The notes beneath the pieces are model-generated. The model saw nothing but the letters and a program-made list of their open reading frames with translations. It did not search any database and was not told the origin of the DNA. Position numbers and translations under genes: made by a program. Shown in pieces: positions 1 through 9,907 of a stretch of DNA of 64,000 nt (positions are counted from its first letter, which is position 1; every line of letters starts with the position of its first letter). Source of the DNA: an uncultured Muribaculaceae bacterium (GTDB taxonomy: Bacteria; Bacteroidota; Bacteroidia; Bacteroidales; Muribaculaceae). The DNA is taken from NCBI GenBank assembly GCA_910586995.1, contig CAJUKZ010000007.1, forward strand, positions 47,189-111,188, read 5' to 3'.

Positions 1-217
1 ATGCCTCAGCGGAGACTACAAAGGATTCTGGACATTTTCAGCACCTCTGAATATAGGAGACAGACTTACACTTGAGGATATGAACCACTACACCACGGTA
101 AAGACAACCATGTTCAACGGTATACAGCATCCGGCTATAGTTCTGCGTCACTCAAATGGATCAGAGTCTGTGCTACGCTCATATAACTACGAAGATTATA
201 AAAACCGCATGTGCTGA
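1..217 (+). CDS. C-terminal fragment of an unrecognised protein
   Basis: An open frame enters from the left edge and stops with TGA at 215-217, giving the last 71 codons of a protein. The visible part is soluble in character, with no membrane segment or motif I recognise, and ends in ...YKNRMC. It lies 44 bases before a glycosyltransferase on the same strand and could be the first gene of that operon. Function not assigned. Confidence 0.6.
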   Translation, partial: CLSGDYKGFWTFSAPLNIGDRLTLEDMNHYTTVKTTMFNGIQHPAIVLRHSNGSESVLRSYNYEDYKNRMC

Positions 218-261
218 TATACAAGCGTTTTACGCAAGTTCGATAAAGTACTGCTTTCACA

Positions 262-1281
262 ATGTCTATTATGAATGATCCGCGTTTCTCAGTCATAGTA
301 CCAGTATATAACCGTATAAGCGAAGTCCACGACCTGCTGGAAAGTCTATCGGAACAGACACTCAAATGCTTCGAAGTAATCATAGTAGAGGACGGATCAA
401 CCGAACCTTGCCGCGAAATTGCAAAAAGCCATGCAATCACAGGATTGCCGGTTAAGTACTTCTATAAAGAGAATGAAGGCCGGTCGATAGCACGCAACTA
501 CGGAATCGAGCGGTCGTCCGGACAATGGCTTATATTCTTCGACAGCGACTGTGTAATTCCACCTGACTACTTCGCCATACTTTCCCGCGAACTTGATGCC
601 AACCCGGAGTTACAGTGCTTCGGCGGTCCTGATGCTGCACATGAATCATTCTCCACAACCCAGAAAGCAATAAATTACTCCATGACTTCTTTCCTTACAA
701 CAGGAGGCATACGCGGTGGTAAAGTAAGTCTGGAAAAATTCACCCCGCGAACTTTCAACATGGGATTCTCGCGTGAGGTATACGAGCGGGTCGGTGGCTT
801 CCGGGAGATGTTTTCCGAGGATATAGACATGAGCACACGTATCCGTCAGGCCGGATTCAGCATAGGTCTTGTCAGACCGGCATTCGTATATCACAAGCGG
901 CGTGTCGACATGCGTAAATTCATGCGTCAGGTATATGTATTCGGCATGTCGCGCATCACTCTGAAGCTTCTTTATCCAGACTCGCTCAAGGCCGTGCATC
1001 TGTTGCCATCAGCATTCGTCGTCGGAAGCCTTATACTGATAATTCTCGGAATCTTTGTCTCGTGGTTATGGCTCTTGCCTCTGGCCGCCTACCTTCTGGC
1101 TATATTCATTACCGCATTGATCTCGACACGCTCGCTGATAATAGCAGCCAAAGCTGTCCCTGCAAGTATAATACAACTCGGAGGCTACGGGTGCGGATTC
1201 ATCAAGGCATTCATCAAAAATATAGTTCTTCGCCGAGGTCGCAATATAGCCGACGAGATCGAAATACGCAAAGGGAAATAG
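262..1281 (+). CDS. Family 2 glycosyltransferase, membrane-anchored
   Basis: This 339-residue protein opens with a GT-A fold signature (FSVIVPVYNR, then VIIVEDGS at about residues 38-45), followed by the metal and nucleotide-sugar site FFDSDC near residue 92. Two or three hydrophobic segments follow at about residues 245-295, so the catalytic domain probably faces the cytoplasm at the inner membrane. It should transfer a sugar from a nucleotide donor to a surface glycan or lipid; donor and acceptor cannot be read from sequence. An ATG at 271 is an alternative start. The acyltransferase gene follows after 37 bases, so co-transcription is likely. Confidence 0.85.
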   Translation: MSIMNDPRFSVIVPVYNRISEVHDLLESLSEQTLKCFEVIIVEDGSTEPCREIAKSHAITGLPVKYFYKENEGRSIARNYGIERSSGQWLIFFDSDCVIPPDYFAILSRELDANPELQCFGGPDAAHESFSTTQKAINYSMTSFLTTGGIRGGKVSLEKFTPRTFNMGFSREVYERVGGFREMFSEDIDMSTRIRQAGFSIGLVRPAFVYHKRRVDMRKFMRQVYVFGMSRITLKLLYPDSLKAVHLLPSAFVVGSLILIILGIFVSWLWLLPLAAYLLAIFITALISTRSLIIAAKAVPASIIQLGGYGCGFIKAFIKNIVLRRGRNIADEIEIRKGK

Positions 1282-1318
1282 TTATAAGCCAATCATTTTC
1301 ACTTAAATATAACAAATC

Positions 1319-2044
1319 ATGATACTCTATCGCATTTATCAGTTCATATTCATGCTGCCTATGGTGCTGGTGCTTACCATACTGACCTCCCTGGTCACAA
1401 TCATAGGATGCGTACTTGGCGGAGGTCGCATTTTCAGCTATTATCCTGCTAAAATATGGGCAAAGCTGTTCTGCTGGCTCACATTAGTCAGAGTCACCGT
1501 ACGCGGGCGTGAAAACATCAACCGCAAGACAAGCTATGTTTTTGTCGCCAACCATCAGGGGGCATATGATATTTTCGCCATATATGGTTTTTTAGGCCAT
1601 AATTTCAAATGGATGATGAAAAAAGGCCTCGAGCGTATTCCTCTCGTCGGCTATGCCTGCCGCAAGGCCGGACATATTTTTGTCGACAATTCATCGCAGG
1701 CAGCCGTGCGCCGTACGATGCAAGATGCTGAAAGCAGACTTAAAGATGGAATGTCAGTGGTCGTTTTTCCTGAAGGATCGCGCACACTTGACGGCAAAAT
1801 GCATACTTTCAAACGTGGGGCATATCAGCTTGCGATGGAGTTCAGTCTGCCGGTAGTGCCGATTACAATCGACGGCGCTTATGAGGTGCTTCCCCGCCGC
1901 GGTGCTAAATTACCAAGACCAGGACATATCATCCTTACGATACACGAACCCATACATGCTCCGGCCGAAGGCCACGACCTGCATTCGCTTATGGACAAAA
2001 GCTACAACGCCATACATTCGGCCCTACCTGAAAGACATAAATGA
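1319..2044 (+). CDS. plsC: 1-acyl-sn-glycerol-3-phosphate acyltransferase
   Basis: A lysophospholipid acyltransferase of 241 residues. It should acylate lysophosphatidic acid to phosphatidic acid at the inner face of the membrane. A hydrophobic N-terminal helix (about residues 7-35) precedes the HX4D catalytic motif (NHQGAYD, His79-Asp84). The acyl-acceptor motif FPEGSRT follows at residues 150-156. Length is normal for the family. Its stop overlaps the start of ispD (ATGA), indicating translational coupling. Confidence 0.9.
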   Translation: MILYRIYQFIFMLPMVLVLTILTSLVTIIGCVLGGGRIFSYYPAKIWAKLFCWLTLVRVTVRGRENINRKTSYVFVANHQGAYDIFAIYGFLGHNFKWMMKKGLERIPLVGYACRKAGHIFVDNSSQAAVRRTMQDAESRLKDGMSVVVFPEGSRTLDGKMHTFKRGAYQLAMEFSLPVVPITIDGAYEVLPRRGAKLPRPGHIILTIHEPIHAPAEGHDLHSLMDKSYNAIHSALPERHK

Positions 2045-2730
2045 GACCTCAATATTTCATAATAGTGGCGGCTGGAAGCGGCAGGAGATTCGGTTCTGAA
2101 CTTCCTAAGCAATTTTGCCTGCTCGAAGGTAAACCGGTGTTGATGCACACCGTCTCAAGACTTCATGAGGCTATTCCCGAGGCCAAGATAATGATAGTGC
2201 TGCATCCTGACTACGAGGAGTATTGGGCCGGAGTATGTTCCGACATGGGTTTTACAATTCCTCATACGGTCGTTCACGGAGGAGCTACACGATCCGATTC
2301 CGTACGTAATGCACTGAAGCAGATACATACAGAGGACAACAGTTTTGTGTACGTACACGACGGAGCGCGCCCTCTCACATCCAGGGATACCATACAAAAT
2401 GTAGCTGAAGCCTTGCAATCCGGACACAAAGCTGCTGTTCCGGCCATCCAGCCCACCGACTCCATGAGAGAATTATGCGGCAATAAATCCATTCCGGTGG
2501 ACCGCAGCAAATATCTGGCAGTACAGACACCGCAGGGATTCGACAGCAATATACTTATGCAGGCATATAACGCCGATGATGCAGCGACTGACGATGCTTC
2601 ACTCGTTCAAAATATATTCCCTGATATTGATATTGCCATTGTACCGGGATCCCCTTACAACATCAAGATCACAAACCCGATGGATATAGCAATCGCCGAA
2701 TCCATATTGAGGCAAACATTAAACGAATAG
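2041..2730 (+). CDS. ispD: 2-C-methyl-D-erythritol 4-phosphate cytidylyltransferase
   Basis: IspD couples CTP to methylerythritol phosphate in the non-mevalonate isoprenoid pathway. The 229-residue protein begins with the nucleotide-binding loop VAAGSGRRFG and the following Lys of LPKQF. It also has GGATRSDSV and VHDGARP, both typical of the family. It overlaps plsC by 4 bases and runs into recG. ispG of the same pathway lies about 31 kb away at 33.5 kb, so the pathway genes are dispersed. Confidence 0.93.
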   Translation: MRPQYFIIVAAGSGRRFGSELPKQFCLLEGKPVLMHTVSRLHEAIPEAKIMIVLHPDYEEYWAGVCSDMGFTIPHTVVHGGATRSDSVRNALKQIHTEDNSFVYVHDGARPLTSRDTIQNVAEALQSGHKAAVPAIQPTDSMRELCGNKSIPVDRSKYLAVQTPQGFDSNILMQAYNADDAATDDASLVQNIFPDIDIAIVPGSPYNIKITNPMDIAIAESILRQTLNE

Positions 2731-2792
2731 CTATCAATCTACGCAGCAATCATATAAAATTCCTGAAAGGCATCGGCCCTACCCGCGCCGAT

Positions 2793-4850
2793 GTGCTTGA
2801 AAAAGAGATAGGGGTGCGGACATACCATGATCTCCTGCGCCACTATCCCAACAGCTATGTAGACCGCTCGAAAGTATATCATATAGCTGACTTCGAAGGC
2901 GAGATGCCACATGTACAGATACGTGGACGCTTTGTTTCGCTTACTGTACATGGAGAAGGAGCGAAAACCCGTCTTGTCGGACTGTTTACAGATGGAACAA
3001 GGGCCTTGGAGATAGTATGGTTCAAGAATATAAAGAGCTTGCGCCTGGCATATCATCCGGGAGCGGAATATGTCGTGTTCGGCAAGCCGGTTCTATTTAA
3101 CAACCGTTGGACCATGACACATCCGGAAATCGACTCAGCCGGAAGCCTGCTGTCAGAAGCAGGTATGCGCGGAGTATACCCCCTGACAGAGAAGCTGCGC
3201 AAAAGGAATATATCATCCCGTACGATATTCACCTGGGTCTGCTCGATCCTTGATTCATGCGGACAGATCCCGGAGACCCTACCTCGGTCCATAACAGAGG
3301 GCGCTGGTCTGATGTCGCTGCACGACACACTGCACAACATACACAGGCCCAAAGACCCGGAGAGTCTGAACAAGGCGCGATTCCGGCTTAAATTTGAAGA
3401 ACTGTTTCAAATTCAAGTCGACATGCTCCGGCAATCGAGGCTCAGGAAACTCGCTCTCCAGGGCTTGCGATTCAGCAACATCGGACATTACTTCAACACA
3501 TTCTATAATACCTGCCTGCCATTTCCTCTTACCGGGGCGCAAAAAAAGGTAATAAAGGAAATACGGTCCGATATGAATACCGGACGGCAGATGAACCGTC
3601 TTGTGCAAGGGGATGTCGGCTCAGGAAAAACCATTGTGGCCCTGATGTCGATGCTCATTGCCGTGGACAACAATACACAGGCTTGCCTGATGGCTCCTAC
3701 AGAGATTCTCGCCACCCAGCACTTCGAATCTCTTTCCAAACTTGTAGGTCCGGTAGGTATAAATATAGCGCTGCTTACCGGTAGTACGCCTCGCAAACGC
3801 CGGCAGGAAATACACAGTCAGTTGATCGACGGATCAATGCACATACTTGTAGGCACACATGCCGTGATAGAGGATACTGTGCAATTCGCCAGACTCGGAC
3901 TTGTAGTCATCGACGAGCAACACCGTTTCGGAGTCGCACAACGAGGCAAACTATGGAACAAGAATCTGGGGAACGACGGAAACCGTGCACACGCCCTGCC
4001 TCCTCATGTACTTGTAATGACGGCAACCCCGATACCTCGCACCCTTGCTATGACAGTATATGGAGATCTTGATGTCAGTGTAATCGACGAACTGCCTCCA
4101 GGCCGCAAGCCTATAGCAACATTGCTACGGTACGACGATCAACGCCTTGCCACTTATCGCTCGGTCTATAAGCAATTATCGGAAGGCAGACAGGCGTATA
4201 TCGTATATCCGTTGGTAAAGGAAAATGAGAAACTTGATCTGCGCTCGCTCCAATACGGATACGACCACATACGCGAGATGTTTCCCTCGTTCAACGTCGC
4301 ATATGTCCACGGACAGATGAAACCCGATGAGAAAGATCATCAGATGCAACTGTTCGCATCACATAAGGCTGATATTCTCGTTGCCACTACAGTAATCGAA
4401 GTCGGTGTCAATGTCCCGAACGCTACCGTGATGATCATTGAGAATGCCGAGAGATTCGGATTGTCGCAGATGCATCAATTGCGCGGACGTGTAGGACGTG
4501 GCGGCAATCAAAGCTACTGCATACTCATGACCAAACGAAACATCGGCGCAGACACACGCAAGCGCCTTGAGATAATGACTTCCACGACCGACGGTTTTGT
4601 TATTGCAGAAGCAGACATGCGCATGAGAGGCCCTGGCGACATCGAAGGAACAATGCAAAGCGGAATACCATTCAACCTACGGGCCGCCAATCTGGCCACA
4701 GACGGCGAGATAATAAACCTTGCAAGACAATGGGCCGAGCACTTGCTCGACTCCGATCCTCAACTGATCCTGCCGGCAAACTCGGCATTTGCCCGCGAAC
4801 TTGCCATAGTACGCGCCGAGACTGCTACCGACTGGAGCCGCATAAGTTGA
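2793..4850 (+). CDS. recG: ATP-dependent DNA helicase RecG
   Basis: RecG remodels stalled replication forks and Holliday junctions. An N-terminal wedge/OB region is followed by a superfamily 2 helicase core with Walker A (GDVGSGKT), the DEQH box (VIDEQHRFG), TATPIPRT and the arginine-finger region QLRGRVGRGG. The start is a problem. The first canonical start in frame is GTG 2793, but conserved RecG N-terminal sequence (IKFLKGIGPTRAD) is encoded in frame just upstream at 2754-2792. No ATG, GTG or TTG was found upstream of it back into ispD. Translation may begin at an unusual codon such as ATT 2706 or ATA 2727. It ends 4 bases from the convergent hexosaminidase gene. Confidence 0.93.
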   Translation: MLEKEIGVRTYHDLLRHYPNSYVDRSKVYHIADFEGEMPHVQIRGRFVSLTVHGEGAKTRLVGLFTDGTRALEIVWFKNIKSLRLAYHPGAEYVVFGKPVLFNNRWTMTHPEIDSAGSLLSEAGMRGVYPLTEKLRKRNISSRTIFTWVCSILDSCGQIPETLPRSITEGAGLMSLHDTLHNIHRPKDPESLNKARFRLKFEELFQIQVDMLRQSRLRKLALQGLRFSNIGHYFNTFYNTCLPFPLTGAQKKVIKEIRSDMNTGRQMNRLVQGDVGSGKTIVALMSMLIAVDNNTQACLMAPTEILATQHFESLSKLVGPVGINIALLTGSTPRKRRQEIHSQLIDGSMHILVGTHAVIEDTVQFARLGLVVIDEQHRFGVAQRGKLWNKNLGNDGNRAHALPPHVLVMTATPIPRTLAMTVYGDLDVSVIDELPPGRKPIATLLRYDDQRLATYRSVYKQLSEGRQAYIVYPLVKENEKLDLRSLQYGYDHIREMFPSFNVAYVHGQMKPDEKDHQMQLFASHKADILVATTVIEVGVNVPNATVMIIENAERFGLSQMHQLRGRVGRGGNQSYCILMTKRNIGADTRKRLEIMTSTTDGFVIAEADMRMRGPGDIEGTMQSGIPFNLRAANLATDGEIINLARQWAEHLLDSDPQLILPANSAFARELAIVRAETATDWSRIS

Positions 4851-4854
4851 AGTA

Positions 4855-7137
4855 TCAGCGTACCGATATTTCGTCGAAATATATCCACGACGGCGTTCCC
4901 TCACGCGCCATACCATCAGGGACTGCACCCGGAGAAATTGCAGTAATCCTGATATAGCGACCTTGCGTATCAAGACTACCGAAATCTACATCGAGAACTT
5001 GTGCAGGGTGCGTCCACATTATATCTTTTCCAACATGACATTCCCCTGCAAGACGATACGATTTTCCATTGTCGGAAACATATAGATATAATGCCGGAGA
5101 TGCGCCAATACATATATCACTGTTGACAAGCACCCCGAGGCTCACCGAATCGATCGGTTGTACACTTCCAAGATCAACGGTAAAGGAGGCTTCTCCATTC
5201 CACCATCCGGCCCATTCAAAATCTGAATTACGCCTGCTGCCACGCACCCCGTTTATCAATACTTCTCCGAGTCCATTCCTGGCCGAAGCTTCAACTTTCC
5301 GTCCTGTCGCCTTATTGAATTCCAGCGGCAGTACCAATGTTTTACCCATTTTCATGCCATCCCGGAACGTAGATGCATATAGGACAGTATCACGATCCAG
5401 AATGATCTCTTTGTCAAAAATATTCTTATCAGAAAATGTAGAATCAGCAAAAGAATACAATATCTGCGCATCCGGCCGCTCGCACCTGAGATCCACGGCT
5501 ACTGAACCATCGCCTTGCGGACGTACCTTATGCTGAATATTCCACATCGACAGCGCATGACTTACACCAAGCGAATCCAACACAGGTGTAAAATTATCCA
5601 CTGCCCGGAAAAAAGACTGTAAGTCCGATGTCCCCTTGGCTCTCCATCCTATGTCCGCCACGGCCAGAAGACGAGGAAAGACCAAATACTGCATATCTGC
5701 CGCTGAATCACAGAACTCGCTCCACAACGAACCTTGCACACCAAGCAGATTTTCCACAAGTGGTCCAGTCCAATCCTCACCTACCGGATCATATCCATAA
5801 ATATCAGAAATGGTGTTATTTCCGAAGTATGTCCACGGCTCGAACCATTGCGGGCCCTGATAGCGGATCAGATATGTGGTCTGTGCCGGTGTCATTATGA
5901 ATTTTCTCCCGCTACGGCGCGAATCATCCACAGCCACAGAACCGTCGCCCTGCCAGCCCATTATCACCATATCTTCTTTGGGATCGCCGTATGTCACCTC
6001 ATCCCACCCTATCGCAGTGCGGCCTTTGGATCTGACATATCTGTTGATCCTGTCCATGAAATAGCCTTGCAGTTCCTCAAAGTTCTCCAGGCCTTCATCA
6101 GCAAGACGCTTTCTGCACAGTTCGCAGTTCTCCCACAACCGCTTGTCCGCTTCGTCTCCACCAAGATGTATCATCTTCGAGGGGAATATTTCCATTACCT
6201 CATCGAGAACATCCTCATAGAAGCGATATACATCATCATTGCCTGCACACATTATTATCGAAGCATCTTTCCCTCCTATTCCTGGGAAAACTCCTACAAA
6301 ACGGTTGTTCGACGTGCAGGCAAACTCGGGATATGAAGCTATTGCCGCAGCCGAATGTGCCGGCATCTCGATCTCAGGGACAATATTGATATGCCTTTCG
6401 GCTGCATAGCGCACTATGTCGCGCATCTGTTTCTGTGTATAAAAACCACCTACAGGGGTTGCCTCCTGCGGATCACGCTGATTCAGGCGTCCGGGAAACA
6501 GTTCCGGCCGATAGACCCTCCATGCACCTACATCCGTAAGCTTCGGATATTTCTTTATCTCCAGACGCCAACCGTTATCATCCGTAAGATGAAGATGCAC
6601 ATTATTTATTTTAAGACGTGAGGCCACATCTATGAATCTTTTTATCTCCTGTGGCGGAATATAACACCTGACTACGTCAAGCATAAGGCCACGATAGCCC
6701 ATGCGCGGGCGATCCACAATATTGCACAACGGCAGACTCCTGTCCTTCTGGGATAACATCAACTGAACAAGCGTCTGAACAGCATAAAAGACACCTTTGT
6801 CACAAGACGCTCCGATATGAATGCCTGCATCCGTGACCTTGAGTGTATATTCTTCCTCAGAAAAATCAGGACATAACTCCACGGTAAGCACAGCGCCACG
6901 TCTGACAACCTCGGATGTCTGGCCGGACATTTCAAGATAATGCGACGCTGATTTAGCAAGAAAGATGGATTCTTTTCCACTATATGCCACACCGATTTTT
7001 TGCGGCAAGGCAAATACGCCTTCCCCCAATGTCACTTCCATCGGTTGCGGCACTATATCTATTCCGGTTGCATAAGCCATCGGCTGACACATGCAGCAGG
7101 AAACTATTCCTCCAAGCAATATTGTCTTTATCCTCAT
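4855..7137 (-). CDS. Secreted beta-N-acetylhexosaminidase, GH20
   Basis: A 760-residue exported glycosidase. A signal peptide (about residues 1-23, ending near AYA) is followed by a GH20b-like N-terminal domain and the GH20 barrel. The catalytic Asp-Glu pair lies in HLGGDEAD, near residue 325. The C-terminal ~130 residues look like an F5/8 type C (discoidin-like) carbohydrate-binding domain. It should remove terminal GlcNAc or GalNAc from host mucin or other glycans in the periplasm or at the surface. The gene starts 18 bases after hutI, so it may be read through from the hut operon, an odd pairing. Confidence 0.92.
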   Translation of the reverse strand: MRIKTILLGGIVSCCMCQPMAYATGIDIVPQPMEVTLGEGVFALPQKIGVAYSGKESIFLAKSASHYLEMSGQTSEVVRRGAVLTVELCPDFSEEEYTLKVTDAGIHIGASCDKGVFYAVQTLVQLMLSQKDRSLPLCNIVDRPRMGYRGLMLDVVRCYIPPQEIKRFIDVASRLKINNVHLHLTDDNGWRLEIKKYPKLTDVGAWRVYRPELFPGRLNQRDPQEATPVGGFYTQKQMRDIVRYAAERHINIVPEIEMPAHSAAAIASYPEFACTSNNRFVGVFPGIGGKDASIIMCAGNDDVYRFYEDVLDEVMEIFPSKMIHLGGDEADKRLWENCELCRKRLADEGLENFEELQGYFMDRINRYVRSKGRTAIGWDEVTYGDPKEDMVIMGWQGDGSVAVDDSRRSGRKFIMTPAQTTYLIRYQGPQWFEPWTYFGNNTISDIYGYDPVGEDWTGPLVENLLGVQGSLWSEFCDSAADMQYLVFPRLLAVADIGWRAKGTSDLQSFFRAVDNFTPVLDSLGVSHALSMWNIQHKVRPQGDGSVAVDLRCERPDAQILYSFADSTFSDKNIFDKEIILDRDTVLYASTFRDGMKMGKTLVLPLEFNKATGRKVEASARNGLGEVLINGVRGSRRNSDFEWAGWWNGEASFTVDLGSVQPIDSVSLGVLVNSDICIGASPALYLYVSDNGKSYRLAGECHVGKDIMWTHPAQVLDVDFGSLDTQGRYIRITAISPGAVPDGMAREGTPSWIYFDEISVR

Positions 7138-7155
7138 AATCCGAAGAATTGATCT

Positions 7156-8415
7156 TTATAATTCTATCCTTTTTCCGCGCAGCACTATCTCGGATATAAA
7201 CGGAGTATTGTACTGATAAGGAATGAAGTCAAGAGTTTTGATCTCCGGACGGCATATTATCAGATTGGCAACCTTACCACGCGTCACAGACCCATAGTCA
7301 GAAGCTATACCCATAGCGGCAGCACTGTTTATAGTCGTTGCCCTCAATGCCTCAGCCGGAGTAAGGCGCAATTTAATGCAACCGAGAGCCATCACAAAAC
7401 GCATGTCGCCGGAGGGGGATGAACCCGGATTATAATCCGAAGCAAGAGCAACCGGCAAGCCTGCATCTATCATCCTGCGCGCTGGCGCATAAGGCATCCC
7501 TAAAAAGAATGACGCACCAGGTAGGGCTGTTGGTATAGTAGATCCCGACATCAGACACTCGATCTCGGGGTCTCCGCTTTGTTCGAGATGATCTACAGAT
7601 AGTGCTCCGTTTCGCACACCGACCTGAACTCCTCCCCATTCGGGATCAAGCTCATTGGCATGTATCTTGGCCTTAATTCCATAAGCAGCTGCCGCTTCAA
7701 GAATCTTTTCTGTCTCCTGAACCGTGAAGAATCCCTTGTCGCAGAACACATCCACGAAATCGGCAAGTTTTCCAGAGGCTACAGCAGGAATCATGTCGCG
7801 GCACACGTGTTCCACATACTCAGCCTGACGTCCGGCATATGCCCTGCCTACAGCATGCGCGCCCAGAAATGTCGATTTTACCGACATGGGTGTAGTGTCT
7901 TTTATCATGCGTATTACGCGGAGCATCTTCAGTTCGTCGTCGAGTGTGAGTCCATATCCGCTCTTTATCTCCACCGCACCTGTGCCTTTACGCATAATTT
8001 CCCGTATGCGTACCATCGATTCCTCATACAGCATTTCTTCAGAAAGTGAATGGAGTCTGTCGGCGGAATTAAGTATTCCGCCTCCGCGCGCTGCAATTTC
8101 CTCATATGTAAGGCCGTTTATTTTATCAATGAACTCCTGCTCCCTGCTACCGGCCCAGACAATATGCGTGTGAGAGTCACAAAAGCAAGGCAAAACCACA
8201 CATCCTCCTGCGTCAATAACCTCAATGTCATTATCCGCAATACCATGAGCATAACGCCAGGCGGATGATCCATAATCGACGATACGCTCTCCGTCGATCA
8301 AAACCCAGGCATCGTCAATCAATCCAGGATCATTCATCCTATCCCCGGCCAGGGGACACTCATTCCTATTATCAAGTACCCCGTAAAGGTGGGATATATT
8401 CTTTATCAGAAGCAT
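7156..8415 (-). CDS. hutI: Imidazolonepropionase
   Basis: HutI hydrolyses imidazolone-5-propionate to N-formimino-L-glutamate, the third step of histidine degradation. The 419-residue amidohydrolase shows the metal-binding HxH in CDSHTHIVWAG, the later metal and substrate residues in HANELDPEWGG and SVDHLEQSG, and ASDYNPGS near the C-terminus. It overlaps hutH by 10 bases as the fourth gene of the hut operon. Confidence 0.95.
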   Translation of the reverse strand: MLLIKNISHLYGVLDNRNECPLAGDRMNDPGLIDDAWVLIDGERIVDYGSSAWRYAHGIADNDIEVIDAGGCVVLPCFCDSHTHIVWAGSREQEFIDKINGLTYEEIAARGGGILNSADRLHSLSEEMLYEESMVRIREIMRKGTGAVEIKSGYGLTLDDELKMLRVIRMIKDTTPMSVKSTFLGAHAVGRAYAGRQAEYVEHVCRDMIPAVASGKLADFVDVFCDKGFFTVQETEKILEAAAAYGIKAKIHANELDPEWGGVQVGVRNGALSVDHLEQSGDPEIECLMSGSTIPTALPGASFFLGMPYAPARRMIDAGLPVALASDYNPGSSPSGDMRFVMALGCIKLRLTPAEALRATTINSAAAMGIASDYGSVTRGKVANLIICRPEIKTLDFIPYQYNTPFISEIVLRGKRIEL

Positions 8416-9905
8416 AGGCCGTGCCCGAAAAGGAATTTAACCGATGCATCTATGTAAGGATACATCACACAATCATTGTCTATATACGGAACAATACGTC
8501 TGTATTCGGCAACCCATGCCTCAAGTTCAGGAGAAGTGCGCAGCGGACGGCGGAAATCAAGAGCCTGTGCTGCATTGAACAATTCGATTGCGAGCACACG
8601 ATATACATTGTTGACGATACGATATAGTTTGGTAGCAGAATTAGAACCCATCGACACATGATCTTCCTGGCTTTGCGACGACGGTATCGAGTCGCACGAT
8701 GCAGGCCAGCAAAGGCCCTTGTTCTGACTAACGATCGAAGCAGCGGCATATTGCGGAATCATAAAGCCACTGTTCAGACCCGGATTCGCCACAAGGAAAG
8801 AAGGAAGCCCGCGCACACCTGCAATAAGACGATATACGCGACGCTCTGATATATTGGCCAACTCAGACAGGGCTACTGCAAGATAGTCCATTGGCAATGC
8901 GATCGGTTCGCCGTGGAAGTTTCCTGCCGAAATTATCAGATCCTCATCAGGAAAGATTGTGGGATTGTCTGTGGCGCTGTTGATCTCGGTCTCAAGTACG
9001 GGCAACACAAATCCTATCGTATCATATACAGCACCATGAACCTGAGGTATGCACCTGAACGAATACGGATCCTGTACATGCTTTTTCGGGCGTGAGATCA
9101 GTTCACTGCCTTCGAGATGATGCCGCACCGCAGTTGCCACCTCTATCTGGCCGCGATGTGGACGCACCTGCTGTATCTGGGGATAGAATGGCTCTATACG
9201 TCCGTCGAACGCATCAAGCGACAACGCACCTATTTTATTGGCCAACCGCATTATACGACGGGCATGAATGACCGACCACACACCGTAGCTCGACATGAAC
9301 TGTGTGCCATTGAGCAGAGCAAGGCCCTCCTTGCTCATTAGTTCCACCGGCTGCCAGCCGAATATATCAAGGACTTCAGCGGCAGGACGTACAACTCCTT
9401 TATACTCCACATCGCCCAATCCAAGCAGAGGCAGACACATGTTGGCGAGCGGTGCTAAGTCGCCGGATGCACCGAGAGATCCCTGCTGATACACCACAGG
9501 AATAACGTCATTGTTATAGAAGTCTATAAGCCTCTCCACTGTGCCGAGTTGAACTCCGGAGTTTCCATACGACAGAGACTGTATCTTTGTCAGCAGCATG
9601 AGTTTCACGATCTCAGCAGGAACGCGCTCTCCTACACCGCAGGCATGCGACATTACCAGATTCTTCTGCAACTGCGAAAGTTGCTTGCGGTCTATTGATA
9701 TGTCGCACAGCGAACCGAAGCCGGTGGTGATTCCATAGATAGGCTCAGTCTGAGAGATCATCTTCTCATCAAGATAAGCCCGGCAACGGTTTATGCGGTC
9801 GCGTGCGTCATCGCTCAACGCAAGAGACATTCCACACTCGATTATCTGCTCCACGCGGTCGATCGTCAGATGTTCCGCACTGATATAATGTGTTTCCTTT
9901 TTCAT
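8406..9905 (-). CDS. hutH: Histidine ammonia-lyase
   Basis: HutH deaminates L-histidine to trans-urocanate, the first step of the pathway. The 499-residue protein carries the Ala-Ser-Gly triad that cyclises to the MIO cofactor (GSLGASGDLAPLAN, near residue 145). It also has the family blocks YGITTGFGSL and FHGEPIALPMD. Length is standard. It lies 2 bases after hutU and overlaps hutI, so the whole pathway is translated from one message. Confidence 0.96.
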   Translation of the reverse strand: MKKETHYISAEHLTIDRVEQIIECGMSLALSDDARDRINRCRAYLDEKMISQTEPIYGITTGFGSLCDISIDRKQLSQLQKNLVMSHACGVGERVPAEIVKLMLLTKIQSLSYGNSGVQLGTVERLIDFYNNDVIPVVYQQGSLGASGDLAPLANMCLPLLGLGDVEYKGVVRPAAEVLDIFGWQPVELMSKEGLALLNGTQFMSSYGVWSVIHARRIMRLANKIGALSLDAFDGRIEPFYPQIQQVRPHRGQIEVATAVRHHLEGSELISRPKKHVQDPYSFRCIPQVHGAVYDTIGFVLPVLETEINSATDNPTIFPDEDLIISAGNFHGEPIALPMDYLAVALSELANISERRVYRLIAGVRGLPSFLVANPGLNSGFMIPQYAAASIVSQNKGLCWPASCDSIPSSQSQEDHVSMGSNSATKLYRIVNNVYRVLAIELFNAAQALDFRRPLRTSPELEAWVAEYRRIVPYIDNDCVMYPYIDASVKFLFGHGLCF

Positions 9906-9907
9906 AT

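Noticed and set aside
5734..6336. Plus-strand reading frames inside the GH20 gene
   Set aside because: They are shadows opposite a well-supported gene and show no domain.
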